64,000 nt of DNA, taken from the NCBI RefSeq assembly GCF_000204055.1, contig NW_006768773.1:1711748-1775747 (forward strand), read 5' to 3'. The notes beneath the pieces were generated by a model. The model did not search any database. It was not told where the DNA came from and was given only the letters and a program-made list of their open reading frames with translations. The translations under genes were made by a program, and so were the position numbers. The stretch comes from Melampsora larici-populina 98AG31 (taxonomy: Eukaryota > Basidiomycota > Pucciniomycetes > Pucciniales > Melampsoraceae). Shown piece after piece: positions 1 through 11,288 of this stretch. The number at the start of each line of letters is the position of its first letter. The stretch's first letter is position 1.

Positions 1-353
1 ATTTGTTGAGCATCTGTCCTTCTTGATGTGGATGAACGTGTGGCGAATCCAGGTAAGGAACCGGCCGGTGATCCAGAAAAGCTTATGAAATGTAACAGAA
101 TAAAGATTGTGGCACCAGCACCGAGGGCTATCAGAAGCCGTCTGCGAGACTGATAAAAGAAGAGAACAGTGCAATTTGATGTTAGATTTGATTGAAAGAG
201 AAAGTACGCGCTAAGAATTATAAGTAAGCTTACGATCATTCCAGGTCGAGCTGAGAGTTGACTCAGACGAGTTGAGGAAGAGGGTCGAGAAGGTGAAGAA
301 TCACGTTGAAGATTATTATCGTTATTAGATGAGGTGGTATGTCGCTTTTGCAT
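1..353 (-). CDS. N-terminal part of a predicted single-pass membrane protein (runs off the window)
   Basis: The frame opens with ATG at 353-351 and is still open at base 1, so only the N-terminus is seen. The first 40 residues are polar and Ser/Asn/Arg-rich. After a probable 84-nt intron (150-233, GTAAGC..TATCAG) come SRRR and a hydrophobic stretch (LLIALGAGATIFILLHF), then a Ser/Gly/Pro-rich stretch. Basic residues before one hydrophobic helix suggest a type II membrane anchor, as in Golgi or cell-wall enzymes. The intron is a multiple of three with no stop, so retention would add 28 residues and a second hydrophobic segment. The enzyme domain lies outside the window and I do not assign a function. 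Confidence 0.5.
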   Translation of the reverse strand, partial: MQKRHTTSSNNDNNLQRDSSPSRPSSSTRLSQLSARPGMIVSLLIILSAYFLFQSNLTSNCTVLFFYQSRRRLLIALGAGATIFILLHFISFSGSPAGSLPGFATRSSTSRRTDAQQ

Positions 354-2702
354 CTCGAGATTCACGACGAGAAGCTTTGTTGGTAGAATTAATTTTTCTG
401 GATTGAAATGATGACGTGAGAGAGTTGAAACAATGCACCAAAGAAATCAACACACAGTGACGTGTTTATGATCGGGTTACAGAATACTGACCTCAAACTT
501 GATATCAATCAAGATATCAATAATCTTTGATATCAAGACTCAAAATATCAGCATCGATCATATTATTCAAGAATCCTTGTAGTTGGAATATGGATGCTCA
601 CAAATTCGAATATTTTCCGTTCATCAATATGTTTCTTCGTGATCGTCCTTCTGATTGATTTGAAAGGAGATAGAGGTAGTTCTGAGTTGTCTATTAAGTT
701 TTCAATCAAACTTGAGAAAGTTGAGGATAGCAGCTAGGTAAAATGAGAAAATGATGATAATCTGTTTACCTATTTGTTTGGTTTTGGTTTTTTAGATTTT
801 AATTGGTTTGTTTGGTTTGATTGAGAGTGTCAGACTTCAGTGGTGTACTCATACACTGGGTGTGGTGGTGGTGGCTGGATCTGAATATACACATATCATC
901 TGTTACATGCGTAAAACCTCTTAGAAGTCCGTAACATCCACACTTGATCATTCCCTAAAAGCTTCCTTCATCACATGGTCTGAGTCTGATCAAGATTAGA
1001 TTAAGTTAATAATGGAAGAAAGCACTGAAAAGGATATTCTACCTTATACAACATGACTTAAGCGCAAAGATCCGGGCATTCACATGCTATAGATTTCGAA
1101 AATCAGAACTTAGAAGGCCCTGTTGACCAATACTCCAAGGAGATTTTAAGTAAACATCAGAGCTGGCTAAACTTATCATTGGTGCATTTTTTCAAAATGT
1201 CAAGTATATGGAAAGCCGCTGACTCAAGACCTTGTGAAGGAGACACTTGTTGAGTTTGACCACCATCAAGCCAAACTTCGAGCCGCTTCAATTTTCAAGC
1301 CGCAAAAACATTGCCAAAAATAGACCGCAGTAGTCCTTGGTGTTTTTTCTTTATTGTCAAAAGCAAGTCAACTTTAACATGATCATGAGGGATGATCAGG
1401 TATCGATTGATTTTGGTGACTGGATATGTACGTTTTTCAAAACTATCATGACCGTTTCTTGTATGAACCGCGCTTTTGGGCCAATTCTTGTTGGGCTGGA
1501 TACATGCATCACGAACATGGATTATATCCAACATGAAAAACATTAAAAAATGTTAAAAATCTCAAAAAAAGAAATGTTGAATTTCTACTTGCTTATCTCT
1601 TGGCGGTGTTCAAGTTAGAAAGATGCCTATACAATTGTACCTATACCAAAATGCTACTCTAAAATTTTACATTTTGAAAACACTGTCAGAAAGACCCACC
1701 TGAGTCTGAGAAGCGCATTCCTAGCAATCTATTTTGTGGAAAACAATATTTTGAGGGGCTGGGAGGTCAAAGTGCATAAAGCTTCAGACATTTTTCTGGT
1801 TGACTTGAACCCCTCTACATATTCCTACCTTTGATCTTGTCCCCTTCGATCAATTACGATCTGCTCTGTCTTCCAGAGTCTGAGATCAGATCTTTACATT
1901 TATCATCATTGCATAGAGTTCAACTTATCTCTGGTGATCTTTTGGAATTCCTGCTTATTGCAACAAGGAATTCTAAAAATAGCAATAAAAAAGTACATTT
2001 CAACATACATTATGCAGAGGAACGGTGATGTGATAGGTTTGGGATGAACTCATGATAGCAAAGACACCAAGTAACAACTACGCAGTACCAAAAAACAAAA
2101 TGTAACAGACAAAAGAAATTCATAGCTAGGGACTCTCTTCATTATAAGCTTACATAAAACATTACTAGATTACTAAATCTCAACCTTTTTAGATTTTTCG
2201 TCTCATCTTATTCATTTTAAAACGGTAAAGTGATGGTCCAGACTAAATGATGAAATTTCCACAACATTGATTGAGTCTGAGATAAGAATGTGAACTAAAA
2301 ATGCTAACAATGCTAGATGATTTTAAAAAACTTCACAACCATGCTTCAAAAGGGTTTTTTTGAAAAAGACTTGAAAAAAAACAAAAGTTAACAAGAGTTG
2401 TAAGTTGGATAGAGTCTGAGAGAAGAAAAATCGAATGGTCAAGAACAAGATCACACAAAAAAGAAATAGATGAAGGAATGTAAGATGCAGTGATGATGAA
2501 AACAAACGTCTGTTTCAAATGGAAATCTGTGCAAGTAAATGATGATAGATGAGAAAAAAGAAAATCAAGCATGAATGAAATTGAGGTAAAGGTAATGGAA
2601 TAAGAGATGCGGCATAAACGTCAAGTCAAGAGAAAATCAAATAGATGTATAGATAGAAAAAAATGGTCAAGACCGAGCATATAGTAGTTAAGAGGAAAAG
2701 GA
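354..2702. other. Intergenic stretch without a recognisable gene
   Basis: AT-rich sequence upstream of the minus-strand gene at 1-353. Frames of 60-80 codons on both strands show no family motif and no consistent splice pattern. No repeat arms or tRNA were seen. Confidence 0.4.
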
Positions 2703-3023
2703 TCAATGACCAATACACCAAAAGAATCTAGGATGTTCAACGATTTCAGAAGAATCAGATAAAGAATGATGAGAAGAAGAAGAAGTAAAAGTCGAATGGG
2801 TTGGATTAGATTTCGATTTGAATATTGAACGATTTGATAACCATTTGCCTAATCTACCTTTCCTTCTACCTTTATAACCAAAATCATCTTTTGATAAACG
2901 AGAATGAGAGTTTCGTTTTGAGTTGACGATGAAAGTTGGATGAAGTGGTTTGGTTGTGTTGGTGAGACTGAGATTGGATGAAATTGATTGTCGGTGATTC
3001 GGTGAATGAATTGATGTGGTCAT
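2703..3023 (-). CDS. Hypothetical basic Ser/Lys-rich protein, 106 aa
   Basis: An uninterrupted ATG-to-stop frame. It is rich in Ser, Lys, Arg and His, with a basic block (GYKGRRKGRLGKWLSNR, about residues 50-66) followed by a serine run. There is no signal peptide or membrane helix. A good 5' splice site (GTAAGT, near 3138) and an AG just before the ATG (CACCAG, near 3026) suggest an intron of about 110 nt in the 5' UTR, which is the main reason to take the frame seriously. I do not recognise the protein. It could equally be one exon of a larger gene or a chance frame. Confidence 0.3.
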   Translation of the reverse strand: MTTSIHSPNHRQSISSNLSLTNTTKPLHPTFIVNSKRNSHSRLSKDDFGYKGRRKGRLGKWLSNRSIFKSKSNPTHSTFTSSSSHHSLSDSSEIVEHPRFFWCIGH

Positions 3024-3109
3024 GATCTGGTGTGCTGAATGGGTTTCTTTTTGGGACGATGGTTAGGATTCGTTCAAGTGGATGAATGACTTTTGAGAAC
3101 GTACACAAC

Positions 3110-4940
3110 TCAAGAGCAGATTAGAAAAATCAAAACTTACCCAGTTATTTTGGATTTATGAGGATTCAAGATAAACAAATTCGGTATGATTGGGACTTTC
3201 AATTTGAAACTTGATGATTGAGAATTCGTAAGAAGTCAAATAGGTGTCTTCAGTATTGCCAATTAAATTTATGTTCAAGTGACTTTGAATGAAAGTTGAA
3301 GTATTCTGGGTCTGGCAGTGCACCTGACTTCACTTTTTGCTTTCGAAAGTTAAAAAAGGGTTTTCAAAAATGGTCATCAACACCAAATAGAAGTCGATGA
3401 TTGTTTTCGATCTTTTACTCATTCGATTTGTGATGTGAAGACTTGTGTATGTCATTCGTTTTCTTCGGGAACTCATCCCATTCCCAATCCGATCAACTCT
3501 CAAATGTGATTATTAATGTCAGTGTCGCTTGACCTAGCTACCAATTTCCGGCCGTTGAATCCATTCAAGTTCTCCGTAGCAAATCTTCAAAGGATGGATG
3601 GATCCTGGTTTACCCCTGAGGCTCACATCATTCAATCATTCTTGATGCGGAGAAGAGAGGGGAACAACCCTCTTCAAGAGTCGATGAAAGACCGATTCTC
3701 TATTAATAAAGTCTACGTCACATCTTCAGTCATCAACCACAAAGATCCACGTCCCCTGTCTTTTACCTCTTGGTTTGCAGGAAGATCTACAAGTTGAAGT
3801 GAGCTTGTATGTAATCACTTCAAGCTTCCTCTTTAAGCTCGTGCTTTTGTAACTTCGGCTCCACGACTTTGACGACTCGGTTCAAGTCTAAATATTCAAA
3901 ATATATTCAACTCTTTCGTGGCACGCTTCTTGTATGTTTCCAACAGAACCATCAACATACAATTGAAGCCTTCCCGTAAAGTGGAGAGAAGAAGACTTGA
4001 AGACTGGAGAACAGCGTCCGTGTTGTAGAGCTCCTGACCCCTACTACACCCAAAGCGTGCTATTTGCTGAGCCATAAAGACCCCGCTCCGTTACCATGCG
4101 ATTTGACCTTCAGGGCTCTTGAGATTAAGTGAGAAGTAAACAAACTTCAACATCCCAGGAAAGCAAGACGGATTCACGACAAATCCAACTGGTATGGAGC
4201 CCAGAGCATACTCCCTTTGCTTACTTTTGAGTAGCCCACATCCAGATGCGCAGAATTATAGCAACAAAAGACGCTCGAGAAATAAAAGATACCAGTCTCT
4301 CGATCTAAACATCATGGATACCCTGGACATTAATCACTTGTCAATCTTGTTTTTATCGAAGCCAATGGTCGACTCCAGCAAGGTTTTCAGCTGAAACTGC
4401 AGCAAAGCACAATTGAATACCTCTTGACCATCCCCCAGAAAGGATGCACACCTCTATAAACCTCCAATTGTTGACTGGAACCAAAAATAACACGATCTGG
4501 TCATTCCAAACGCTACTCGATACAAAGAAACATCCTGTGTGAAGGCTCAATTATATATTCTTGGTCACTCAGTTTCGTCACGCTGATGGTACGTACCGAA
4601 GGCAATGTCAAGAAGCCCTTTGGAATCGTGTTTCACCTAACGCAACAAAGTGCGTCCTCTGGAGCCTGTGGAGGGTATGTCCTCACCCGGTTGCCCCCCG
4701 CTCATTTGTGTCTAACCATTGAAAGTTAGATCACTTCATGACAAATTGCGTGCTCCAAATTGACTGGATGATTGGATTTTAGATAAGATTGGATGACGGG
4801 AAAAGGGTAAATCTCGTAGGAGGTCATTTTCTCCCACCGTAATTGTCAATGTTTTGCGTATTTGCTGATTTGGAATTATATTTTTCTTTTCGAGCCAGGT
4901 CTAATCCAAGAGCTTTCATGAAGCCCCTGAAATGATCCAA
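3110..4940. other. Intergenic stretch without a supported gene
   Basis: Contains a 93-codon ATG frame (3516-3797, plus) and a 66-codon frame (4194-4394), neither with motifs or convincing splice context. The 4080-4880 part is slightly richer in GC. Confidence 0.3.
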
Positions 4941-4945
4941 GATGC

Positions 4946-4950
4946 AAAAA
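4946..4950 (-). terminator. RNA polymerase III terminator of the tRNA
   Basis: Five T residues on the minus strand begin 4 nt after the tRNA 3' end, the usual Pol III stop signal. Confidence 0.8.
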
Positions 4951-4954
4951 GCGT

Positions 4955-5078
4955 TCTCCCAACGGGACTCGAACCCGTGACATTAACGTCTCTTGCGAGA
5001 TTGTGCTACCAGGCATATCGACTTCGTAATGAATGTCAAGATATAAGCATTACGCTCTACCAACTAAGCTATGGGAGA
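4955..5078 (-). tRNA. tRNA-Ile (anticodon UAU) with a 52-nt intron
   Basis: On the minus strand the sequence folds as a cloverleaf: acceptor TCTCCCA/TGGGAGA, D-stem GCTT/GAGC with loop AGTTGGTA, anticodon stem TAATG/CGTTA (one G.U), 5-nt variable loop, T-arm ACGGG/CCCGT with TTCGAGT. The loop reads CTTATA..A, giving anticodon TAT. A 52-nt intron (4990-5041) follows position 37, where nuclear pre-tRNA introns sit. Internal promoter boxes A (TAGCTTAGTTGG) and B (GGTTCGAGTCC) are intact. The mature length is 72 nt before CCA. The UAU isoacceptor reads the rare ATA codon, and its gene carries an intron in other fungi too. Confidence 0.95.
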
Positions 5079-5549
5079 CCTGCAAGAAAAACTCTTACAG
5101 CCACCTCGATCGCTAAAGCCATAATATCATGGCTTTTAAAGGGTCAGCTAGCCCTCGCACCGGATGCTCCTAAATACCTGTCATAGACCATAAAGAAGGA
5201 TTTTTGTTGAAGGAGAGATGAAACGACCATCAAAGGGAAACAACAACTCAGCATTTCTCAAACGTTTTACAATTATCAATCAATCCAATCGACCATTAAT
5301 CAAGAAAATCAAAATTGATAAACTCTTACCCCTTGTTATCCATTTATTCATCAATAACGTCGATCACGAACTTCAAGACCCCTTTATTTAATCAGGAATT
5401 CAAGACGATTTTCACGATCATATTCAAAGTAATCAATCCATTCTCCTTTTTGCATCTGGATATAATTTGGACACCATCTCTTAACAAGCAAGGAAGCAAG
5501 GAAGCACGAATCCGACAAATAAAGTTGCAATTCTCATTCAATTCATAAG

Positions 5550-6678
5550 ATGGAAGGAATCGGTTCACCATCTAAACGTAAACTTGAACCTGATCATTCT
5601 TCAAGAACTTCTAGTCCAAGCTCAACTAATCGAATCAGACGTAGAGTTAATAGAGTTGGTTCGTCTAGTAGTCATGATGAAAATGAAGAGATACCTAAAA
5701 TTTCAAAGCCGACAAAGTGGCTTTTATTGAGGCTATGGTGTAGGAAATGGGAAGTACCACGGAAAGTGTTACATTCAAGCATAGGTTCGCACCCTTTGTC
5801 CTGCTTTACCGGCTCATGATCTATTTTCTGATATATAAACAAACATGAATTCTGTCTTCAGGTTTTGTCACCTTGCAACGCTACATGGCAGATGGAAATC
5901 CATCGGTGATAGCGGTTTATCTCTCAAAAGCCTTGATAGTCATCTGGATCGCAGATGTACTTCGATTCAATTCGAAAAGGTTTTCAAGTCTCTATGAAAC
6001 CTTGCTGGGTTTCTTGATGCGTCCCTCTGAGAAAAACGATTGGAATGGAGTCATCTTTTATTTGCTGGGGGTTATCATCAGTCTCTCAACTTTACCGCTA
6101 GGTACGCTGTTAATCCAACTTGACAATTGTCACATAACATTGAAAAATAAGTGTAACAGAAATCTGATCTGGAACCTCAACTGTTTGTAGATATTAGCGT
6201 TTTATCAATCTTGATTTTATCATGGGTTGATACATCCGCTTCGATCGTTGGAAGATTATATGGTCATTTAACCTCAAGTCTCCCATCACCACCATTCGCC
6301 CGAAGGAAATCATTGGCCGGGTTTCTAGGAGCATTTCTTACCGGTACCATCACCTCTTCACTCTTTTGGTCATCATGGGCCAGCAAAGGTGTTGTGGATG
6401 TACTCAAGGGTTATAGTTGGGCCCAAATCATCTCTCAATCTACAAATTCATCCTTACGAGGATCAGTATTGGATTATCTTTTGGATCATCAGCCTGCCAG
6501 ACTTACCGGTCAGTTACCTACTCCTAAATCAAACATGAGCTTACTGGGACTTTCGATTGGATGTGGTTTAGTCGGTGCAGTGGCTGAGGCTGTAGAAGTG
6601 TTTGGTTTGGATGATAATTTGATTGTTCCTGTCTTATCGGGTTGGGGGATTTGGGGAATGATGACAGTGTTTGGTTAA
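5550..6678 (+). CDS. DGK1: CTP-dependent diacylglycerol kinase (Dgk1-like), ER membrane
   Basis: Three exons (5550-5784, 5862-6101, 6191-6678) give 320 aa; both introns keep frame. Dgk1 uses CTP to turn diacylglycerol into phosphatidate at the ER/nuclear membrane, opposing the lipin Pah1 and channelling lipid to phospholipids. About 50 N-terminal residues are basic and Ser-rich. Then come several hydrophobic helices and the family signature: LSTLPLDISVLSILILSWVD, SASIVGRLYG and SPPFARRKSLAGFLGAFLTG, the polar loop linked to CTP-kinase activity in the Dgk1/dolichol-kinase family. The C-terminus ends after a last hydrophobic stretch. The length is close to that of yeast Dgk1. The first donor is GTTCGC, unusual after GT, but joining there restores Gly-Phe-Val in frame. 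Confidence 0.8.
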
Positions 6679-7269
6679 GATCTTTTTGATTATCCTTAAT
6701 TCAGTAGAAGTGTATATAAAGAGTATATGGCATACTGTGAGATAGAGCTACCTTCCCATGTTTAACGGTCTCACCGCCCGAGGAACTCAATAAAGGACTG
6801 TTGAATTGGAAGCTTGTATCCACTGTCTACAAGATCTCTTTTGTGCGAGCACGGCGACGTGACCTCGAGTCTTTACGCTGTACATGGAACATTCCGGGGC
6901 GCAATACGTTCGGACGGGTTGAGGGGCAAGCATTTTGCAATTGACTGTACTTATGAAGAACTTGAGGATGTTGTCTTGTTTGTTTGAGTCTACGCATCTC
7001 ATGTGTCTGTTAACCGAATCACGGTACCCAAATTGAGTGTGGATTTCCTGGACTGTGTTATGTACTCATGAAAAAAGGAAGAGCAGAAACTGATGAATTA
7101 TGCAAGCATAATCCTACAAAATCGTTTCTCGAAAGAAAACACTTGAAGATAGACATACAATGAAACTAAAAACTTGAATAGGAAGCGAAAAGGAACTTGT
7201 TGTCAAGATCATAGGTATATTCAACAAGAATGGAACAGGATGAAGAGATTCTGAAGTAAGATTGTTGTT
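6679..7269. other. Region between convergent genes
   Basis: Space between the 3' ends of the DGK1-like gene (plus) and the acetate-transporter gene (minus). A 71-codon minus frame at 6787-7002 has no supporting features. Confidence 0.3.
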
Positions 7270-8698
7270 CTAATCTCGTCTTGCACGACGATCCCTATTT
7301 AGATGTTTCAGGAGTCAGCGATCATCGCATTTTATTTTACTGATATAGAGACTTACCTGAGATCAACAACAGGTAAAGTAAAGTAACTGCTTTCAGGTGT
7401 CAACAGATTTGCAGCTGCGACATACCAAGCTATAAAAGCTGTGATCAAACCTATGATGTTGAAAACACAAATGAGCTCTCTTGATAATTCTATACTCAAA
7501 AGTAAATACTTCAGACTCACCGAACACACCACCGGCTTTAGTGATAGAAGCGGTTTCGGGATGAAATTTTCCCATCTAATTTTAAAGGATCAGAAAGTAA
7601 GTGATCTTGAAATAAAGATCAATACAATTAGATAGTATCGGTTCCACTCACTGCTAATATCAAGAAAGTCAAATCGAGAAAGAAGAAAAGGGCAACGAGT
7701 CCCAACGAAGTTCGAAGTGAAGCTACGAGCATGATGAACTGCAAAACAAACCAGACGAATAAATGATCTTTTTATCTTTATTCTGCAAAAAGAAAAGGTG
7801 TACTGACGGTGAAAATGAACTACAAAGTAAACCAAAAAAATGGATGACATGTTAAACGTTGTGTTTTGAAGTGTGAGAGGAAGAGAGAAGCAGAACAAAC
7901 CCAAGTGATGAGATATAATCCCAAGGCATTCTCAAGTTGAATGACTTTTTCTCCATTGTAAGCTGCTAGGATTCCAGATTGTGGCCAAAAGATCAATCCG
8001 AAGCTAGAATGGGCGTCGATCATCAGTTTGGAAGATTATCAGACGAAATAAATTGACAATCGTCAAACCTGATCCAAAATCCGCCTGTAAAAATTTAGGA
8101 TACCAAAACACCATTAGAGACATATTTTGAAGACATCAACAAGGATACTTACCATAAGAAGAAAACGCCGTAGCTGCGAATGTATTGCCTGTAAAAATCA
8201 TTGCATCAAATACTAATCAAAGCCGTGCTCTAGGGAACAAGCGATGGAAAAAGAAAATAAACATACCAGCAGCGAATTCCCACATGCCGGCCAACAGCTG
8301 AACCAATCCACCTGGGAGAAAAAGAGCCGATGAATTAATGAAAAAAGATGATATAAGAGGGATGAAAACATACCGTATCCCATTGCGAGGCCAACAATCA
8401 AATTCGGAGTGGTGATCCCTCTAGACTGGACATTGAAGAGTGATAAAAGAAACGTAGTGGCCGCAAATCCTAATCAATATGCCAGGAATATATCAGCAAT
8501 GCTAAAGACGTGATTTCGAAAAAAAAATCAAAAGAAGAGCCGAACCACATAATCCCAAAGGGGCTGGATTAGCAAACTGAAGAAAAAGAAAAATGCTCAG
8601 TGAACGTGCAAGCAAGGAAACAAAAGAATATTCATAGGAAATTGAAACCAATTTACTTTGCGGTGATGGTCCGAGGAGATATGTTGCTTTTCAGTCAT
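7270..8698 (-). CDS. Acetate/ammonium transporter of the GPR1/FUN34/YaaH (ATO) family
   Basis: Twelve exons (8657-8698, 8546-8576, 8374-8469, 8267-8311, 8153-8188, 8069-8084, 7901-8003, 7808-7819, 7652-7738, 7521-7575, 7357-7450, 7270-7294) encode 213 aa with every junction in frame. The signature NPAPLGLCGF is at residues 17-26. It is followed by six hydrophobic helices with typical blocks (VGLAMGYGGLVQLLAGMWEF, GNTFAATAFSSYGGFWISFG, TKAGGVFGLITAFIAWYVAA) and a short basic tail. Family members (yeast Ady2/Ato2, E. coli SatP) move acetate with protons across the plasma membrane. Odd: two micro-exons, 16 nt (GGFWIS region) and 12 nt (coding FIFT), and introns of 60-100 nt throughout. The start was chosen because MTEK is the usual family N-terminus. 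Confidence 0.9.
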
Positions 8699-9970
8699 TT
8701 CAGAAGTTGTAGTAAGTATTATTGTTGAGCTTTAAAATTGCCGAGCACTGTACCAGGCTTTAAGAAGTCTATCTGATGATTGATCTTGACTGATTTGCAA
8801 CTTCTCGGGGTTGTTAGCAAGGTAGAATGAACGATGAAAAGAGAGTGTTTGATGTTCTTGGCTGTTGTTGAGAAGAATCAATGGCAGTTGTTGATCAACT
8901 TGAAAAGAAGGAAAAGAAATGAATGTTTCCAGGTCAAGGAAGTCAAATGGAAAGCCAATCACGACGGACTAGTACTTGAAATAATGGACAAAAATATCAG
9001 GTGATCGAGGATCATGAGGATGAGAAAAGAAAATGGTAGCCTGGGTTTAACGAGGTTCAACGTGATTTGTTTGATTTTGCCATTTTGAATAGCGGAGGGA
9101 AATTGATATCGTACACCGGGGGAAAATTTGATGTGTGTGTGACATGAATCTTGCCGCACAAGAAATTTATATCGCTGCGCTCGACTTTAAGCGTGCGAGA
9201 AGCAGCGAGGGACTTGGTTGAGTCTAACTTTCTCTCACTTCGCGTGTTTTAGCTCGATAAGCTAAACAGTCTGGGCTCGGTAGCGTAGCCGTATCAGTCC
9301 ATATTAGTCCCCGTAGATAACCAATGAGAGTAAGCCTTGTGTTCATCATACCAAACTACAATACGGTAAAGGTCAAAAGAGGTTAAAACAAAACAAAACA
9401 AAAACATGATAAGTTCGCTTTTGCTCAGAACAATCTTTATGTTTTTTATATTCACTCAAGTTAAAAAGCATTGAGTGTCAATTTGTTTGCTTCAAAGCTA
9501 ACGAGTCAAAAGCTTGAGGAGCGTTTAGATTATAAAAAGAAAGCATTTCGTCTAAGTTTGATGGGGTTAAAAACCATTTCACAGGCTTTACATAGCCTGT
9601 GAACCAGCTCATACCTTCGTTGGCTTGCTCAATGCTGAGCAAGCGAACAACGGTTTAAACCAATTTGCACAAGCTTGTACAAGTCTTGGAATGGCCTGTG
9701 AAATCATGTCCTTGCCTGAGGCTGTGAACTCGAACTCAATCGTGATTCTTTGATTTTTTAAGTGCTTTTGGCTAAAATTGGATATAACACTAACTGAACC
9801 ATACAACAGAAAGAACTACTATACCTTGGAAGACCGGCCCTCTGGTCAAAAGAAGATGTGTGATTTACTTTTGTTAAGTTTATTTTGATAACGAGATGAA
9901 GCTTTCTTTGCAGACTTTAGTCTATTTTTTTTACCTTCCATTAAGGAAAAGGTAGCGGTGATGATTATCA
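8699..9970. other. Intergenic, upstream of the acetate transporter
   Basis: Presumed promoter of the transporter followed by non-coding sequence with an AAAAC run near 9388-9405. No supported gene. Confidence 0.35.
9579..9604. repeat. Perfect 10-bp inverted repeat (hairpin)
   Basis: TTCACAGGCT, six bases, then AGCCTGTGAA. A second CCTGTGAA occurs about 95 bases downstream. Possibly the edge of a mobile element or part of the hairpin-rich tract that follows. Confidence 0.6.
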
Positions 9971-10338
9971 ATGAATCTTAGAGTGGATCTAATTATCATG
10001 GAGTCCTCCAAACCTTGTGGCGGGATTGAACGGTTCGTAGGTGATAGAGAACAGTTATAATAAATGCCCCATAGATCGTGTGATTCCACGAACCCGTAAA
10101 GGGATTGAGCATTAAGATAAAAGTTGAGTAACTATTGTTAAAGTTTGTCTCGAAGGGCTATTAGCCCAATTATCATGGAGCCCTTCAAACCCTTGAGGGA
10201 TTGAACAACTTCTTGAATAGATGGACATAATATTTGTCTTGAAGATCTATGAGCCCACTTATCATGGAGATCTGCAACCCCATAAGAATTGAGTGCTATA
10301 CCTGTGATGTTCAGGTCATTAGCTTTGATAAAAGCTAA

Positions 10339-11288
10339 GGGCCCGTTCGGATTGTTTTCAAATATTATCTGACCTGAAAACCAAATTTTGATTTGCCCCT
10401 ATCTCAAGGGGCACATCGAGATAGTGGTCTTTCAGATACATATTGAGATTACCGAACAGCAATCCAAAAGAGGTCAACAGACGTCTGTTGGCCTCTTTTG
10501 GATCATATTTCTGTTCAATAACAACCACACAAGATTGTATCTATCATTTTATTCAAATCAAAATTTTGAATCAGTCATTGTTGACCTTCATCATTCTCAT
10601 CCTACTGTAACCTTTCCATTCGATGTCGCCATTCTTCTTTTGAACTCGATCTTATTTCTTTAATAATTTAACTGGCTGATTTCTTCATCTATATACTTTG
10701 TTAAATACCTTTTGAATTGATCTTTTAATATTTTCATCATCTAAATCTATGTTATCAAATTGTCAATTATAATTCTAGTTCTACTACTGTTTGAAGTTAG
10801 AATTGTTCAAACCTTTTGAACCAAACTATCATCGATTGCAATTTTTGAAAGTTTAGTATAACTATTCAAAGAAGATCCTTGAACGATATCCTTTAAAAGA
10901 ATATCTGAACAAGACAGAGATGGGATTATAAAAAGGATCAAAATAGTAAAAACTATTATGGTGTGAGGGTGGATGAGCCGAGCAGTGAGGATTGAAGAAC
11001 ATAAGGATGTGTTGGGGTAACGAGAAGTTGAGAAGGAGATGAACGAAGAAGATGGATGGAGGGGCACATCGAGATAGAGCCTTCAGATACGGCCAAAAGG
11101 CTGTATCTCAATATGGATGATTATCTCGATATTCTCCATCAGATACTGACGTTAGATATTCGAACCAAACACCGATCAGATTTTGAATATCTGGTCGAGT
11201 TTGGCACGAGATACGATGTGGCCGTATGTAACTTTTTTGGTGTGAAATTTGGCCACATTGTATCTGCTCGCGGTGTCCGAACGGGCCC
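10339..11288. mobile_element. Non-autonomous PIF/Harbinger-like element, 950 bp
   Basis: Terminal inverted repeats GGGCCCGTTCGGA (10339-10351) and TCCGAACGGGCCC (11276-11288) are perfect over 13 bp. Both ends are flanked by TAA, the 3-bp target duplication type (TWA) of PIF/Harbinger and Tourist-like elements. The interior has no transposase. A motif GGGGCACATCGAGATAG occurs near both ends (about 10409 and 11062), pointing to internal duplication. It interrupts the hairpin array. Confidence 0.8.
10462..10503. repeat. 42-bp near-perfect palindrome
   Basis: Each 21-bp arm (ATCCAAAAGAGG...CAACAGAC) mirrors the other with one mismatch and no loop. Outside, GAACAG and CTGTTC also pair. It lies inside the PIF-like element, near its left end. 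Confidence 0.75.

Noticed and set aside
3516..3797. 93-codon frame as a gene
   Set aside because: No motif, no splice context and composition like its surroundings; left within the gap entry.
6787..7002. 71-codon minus-strand frame between convergent genes
   Set aside because: No supporting features and it sits in a probable 3' UTR region.
9975..10297. tRNA cluster, because of the GGGATTGAAC ending
   Set aside because: No acceptor stem, D-arm or anticodon arm can be folded around it.
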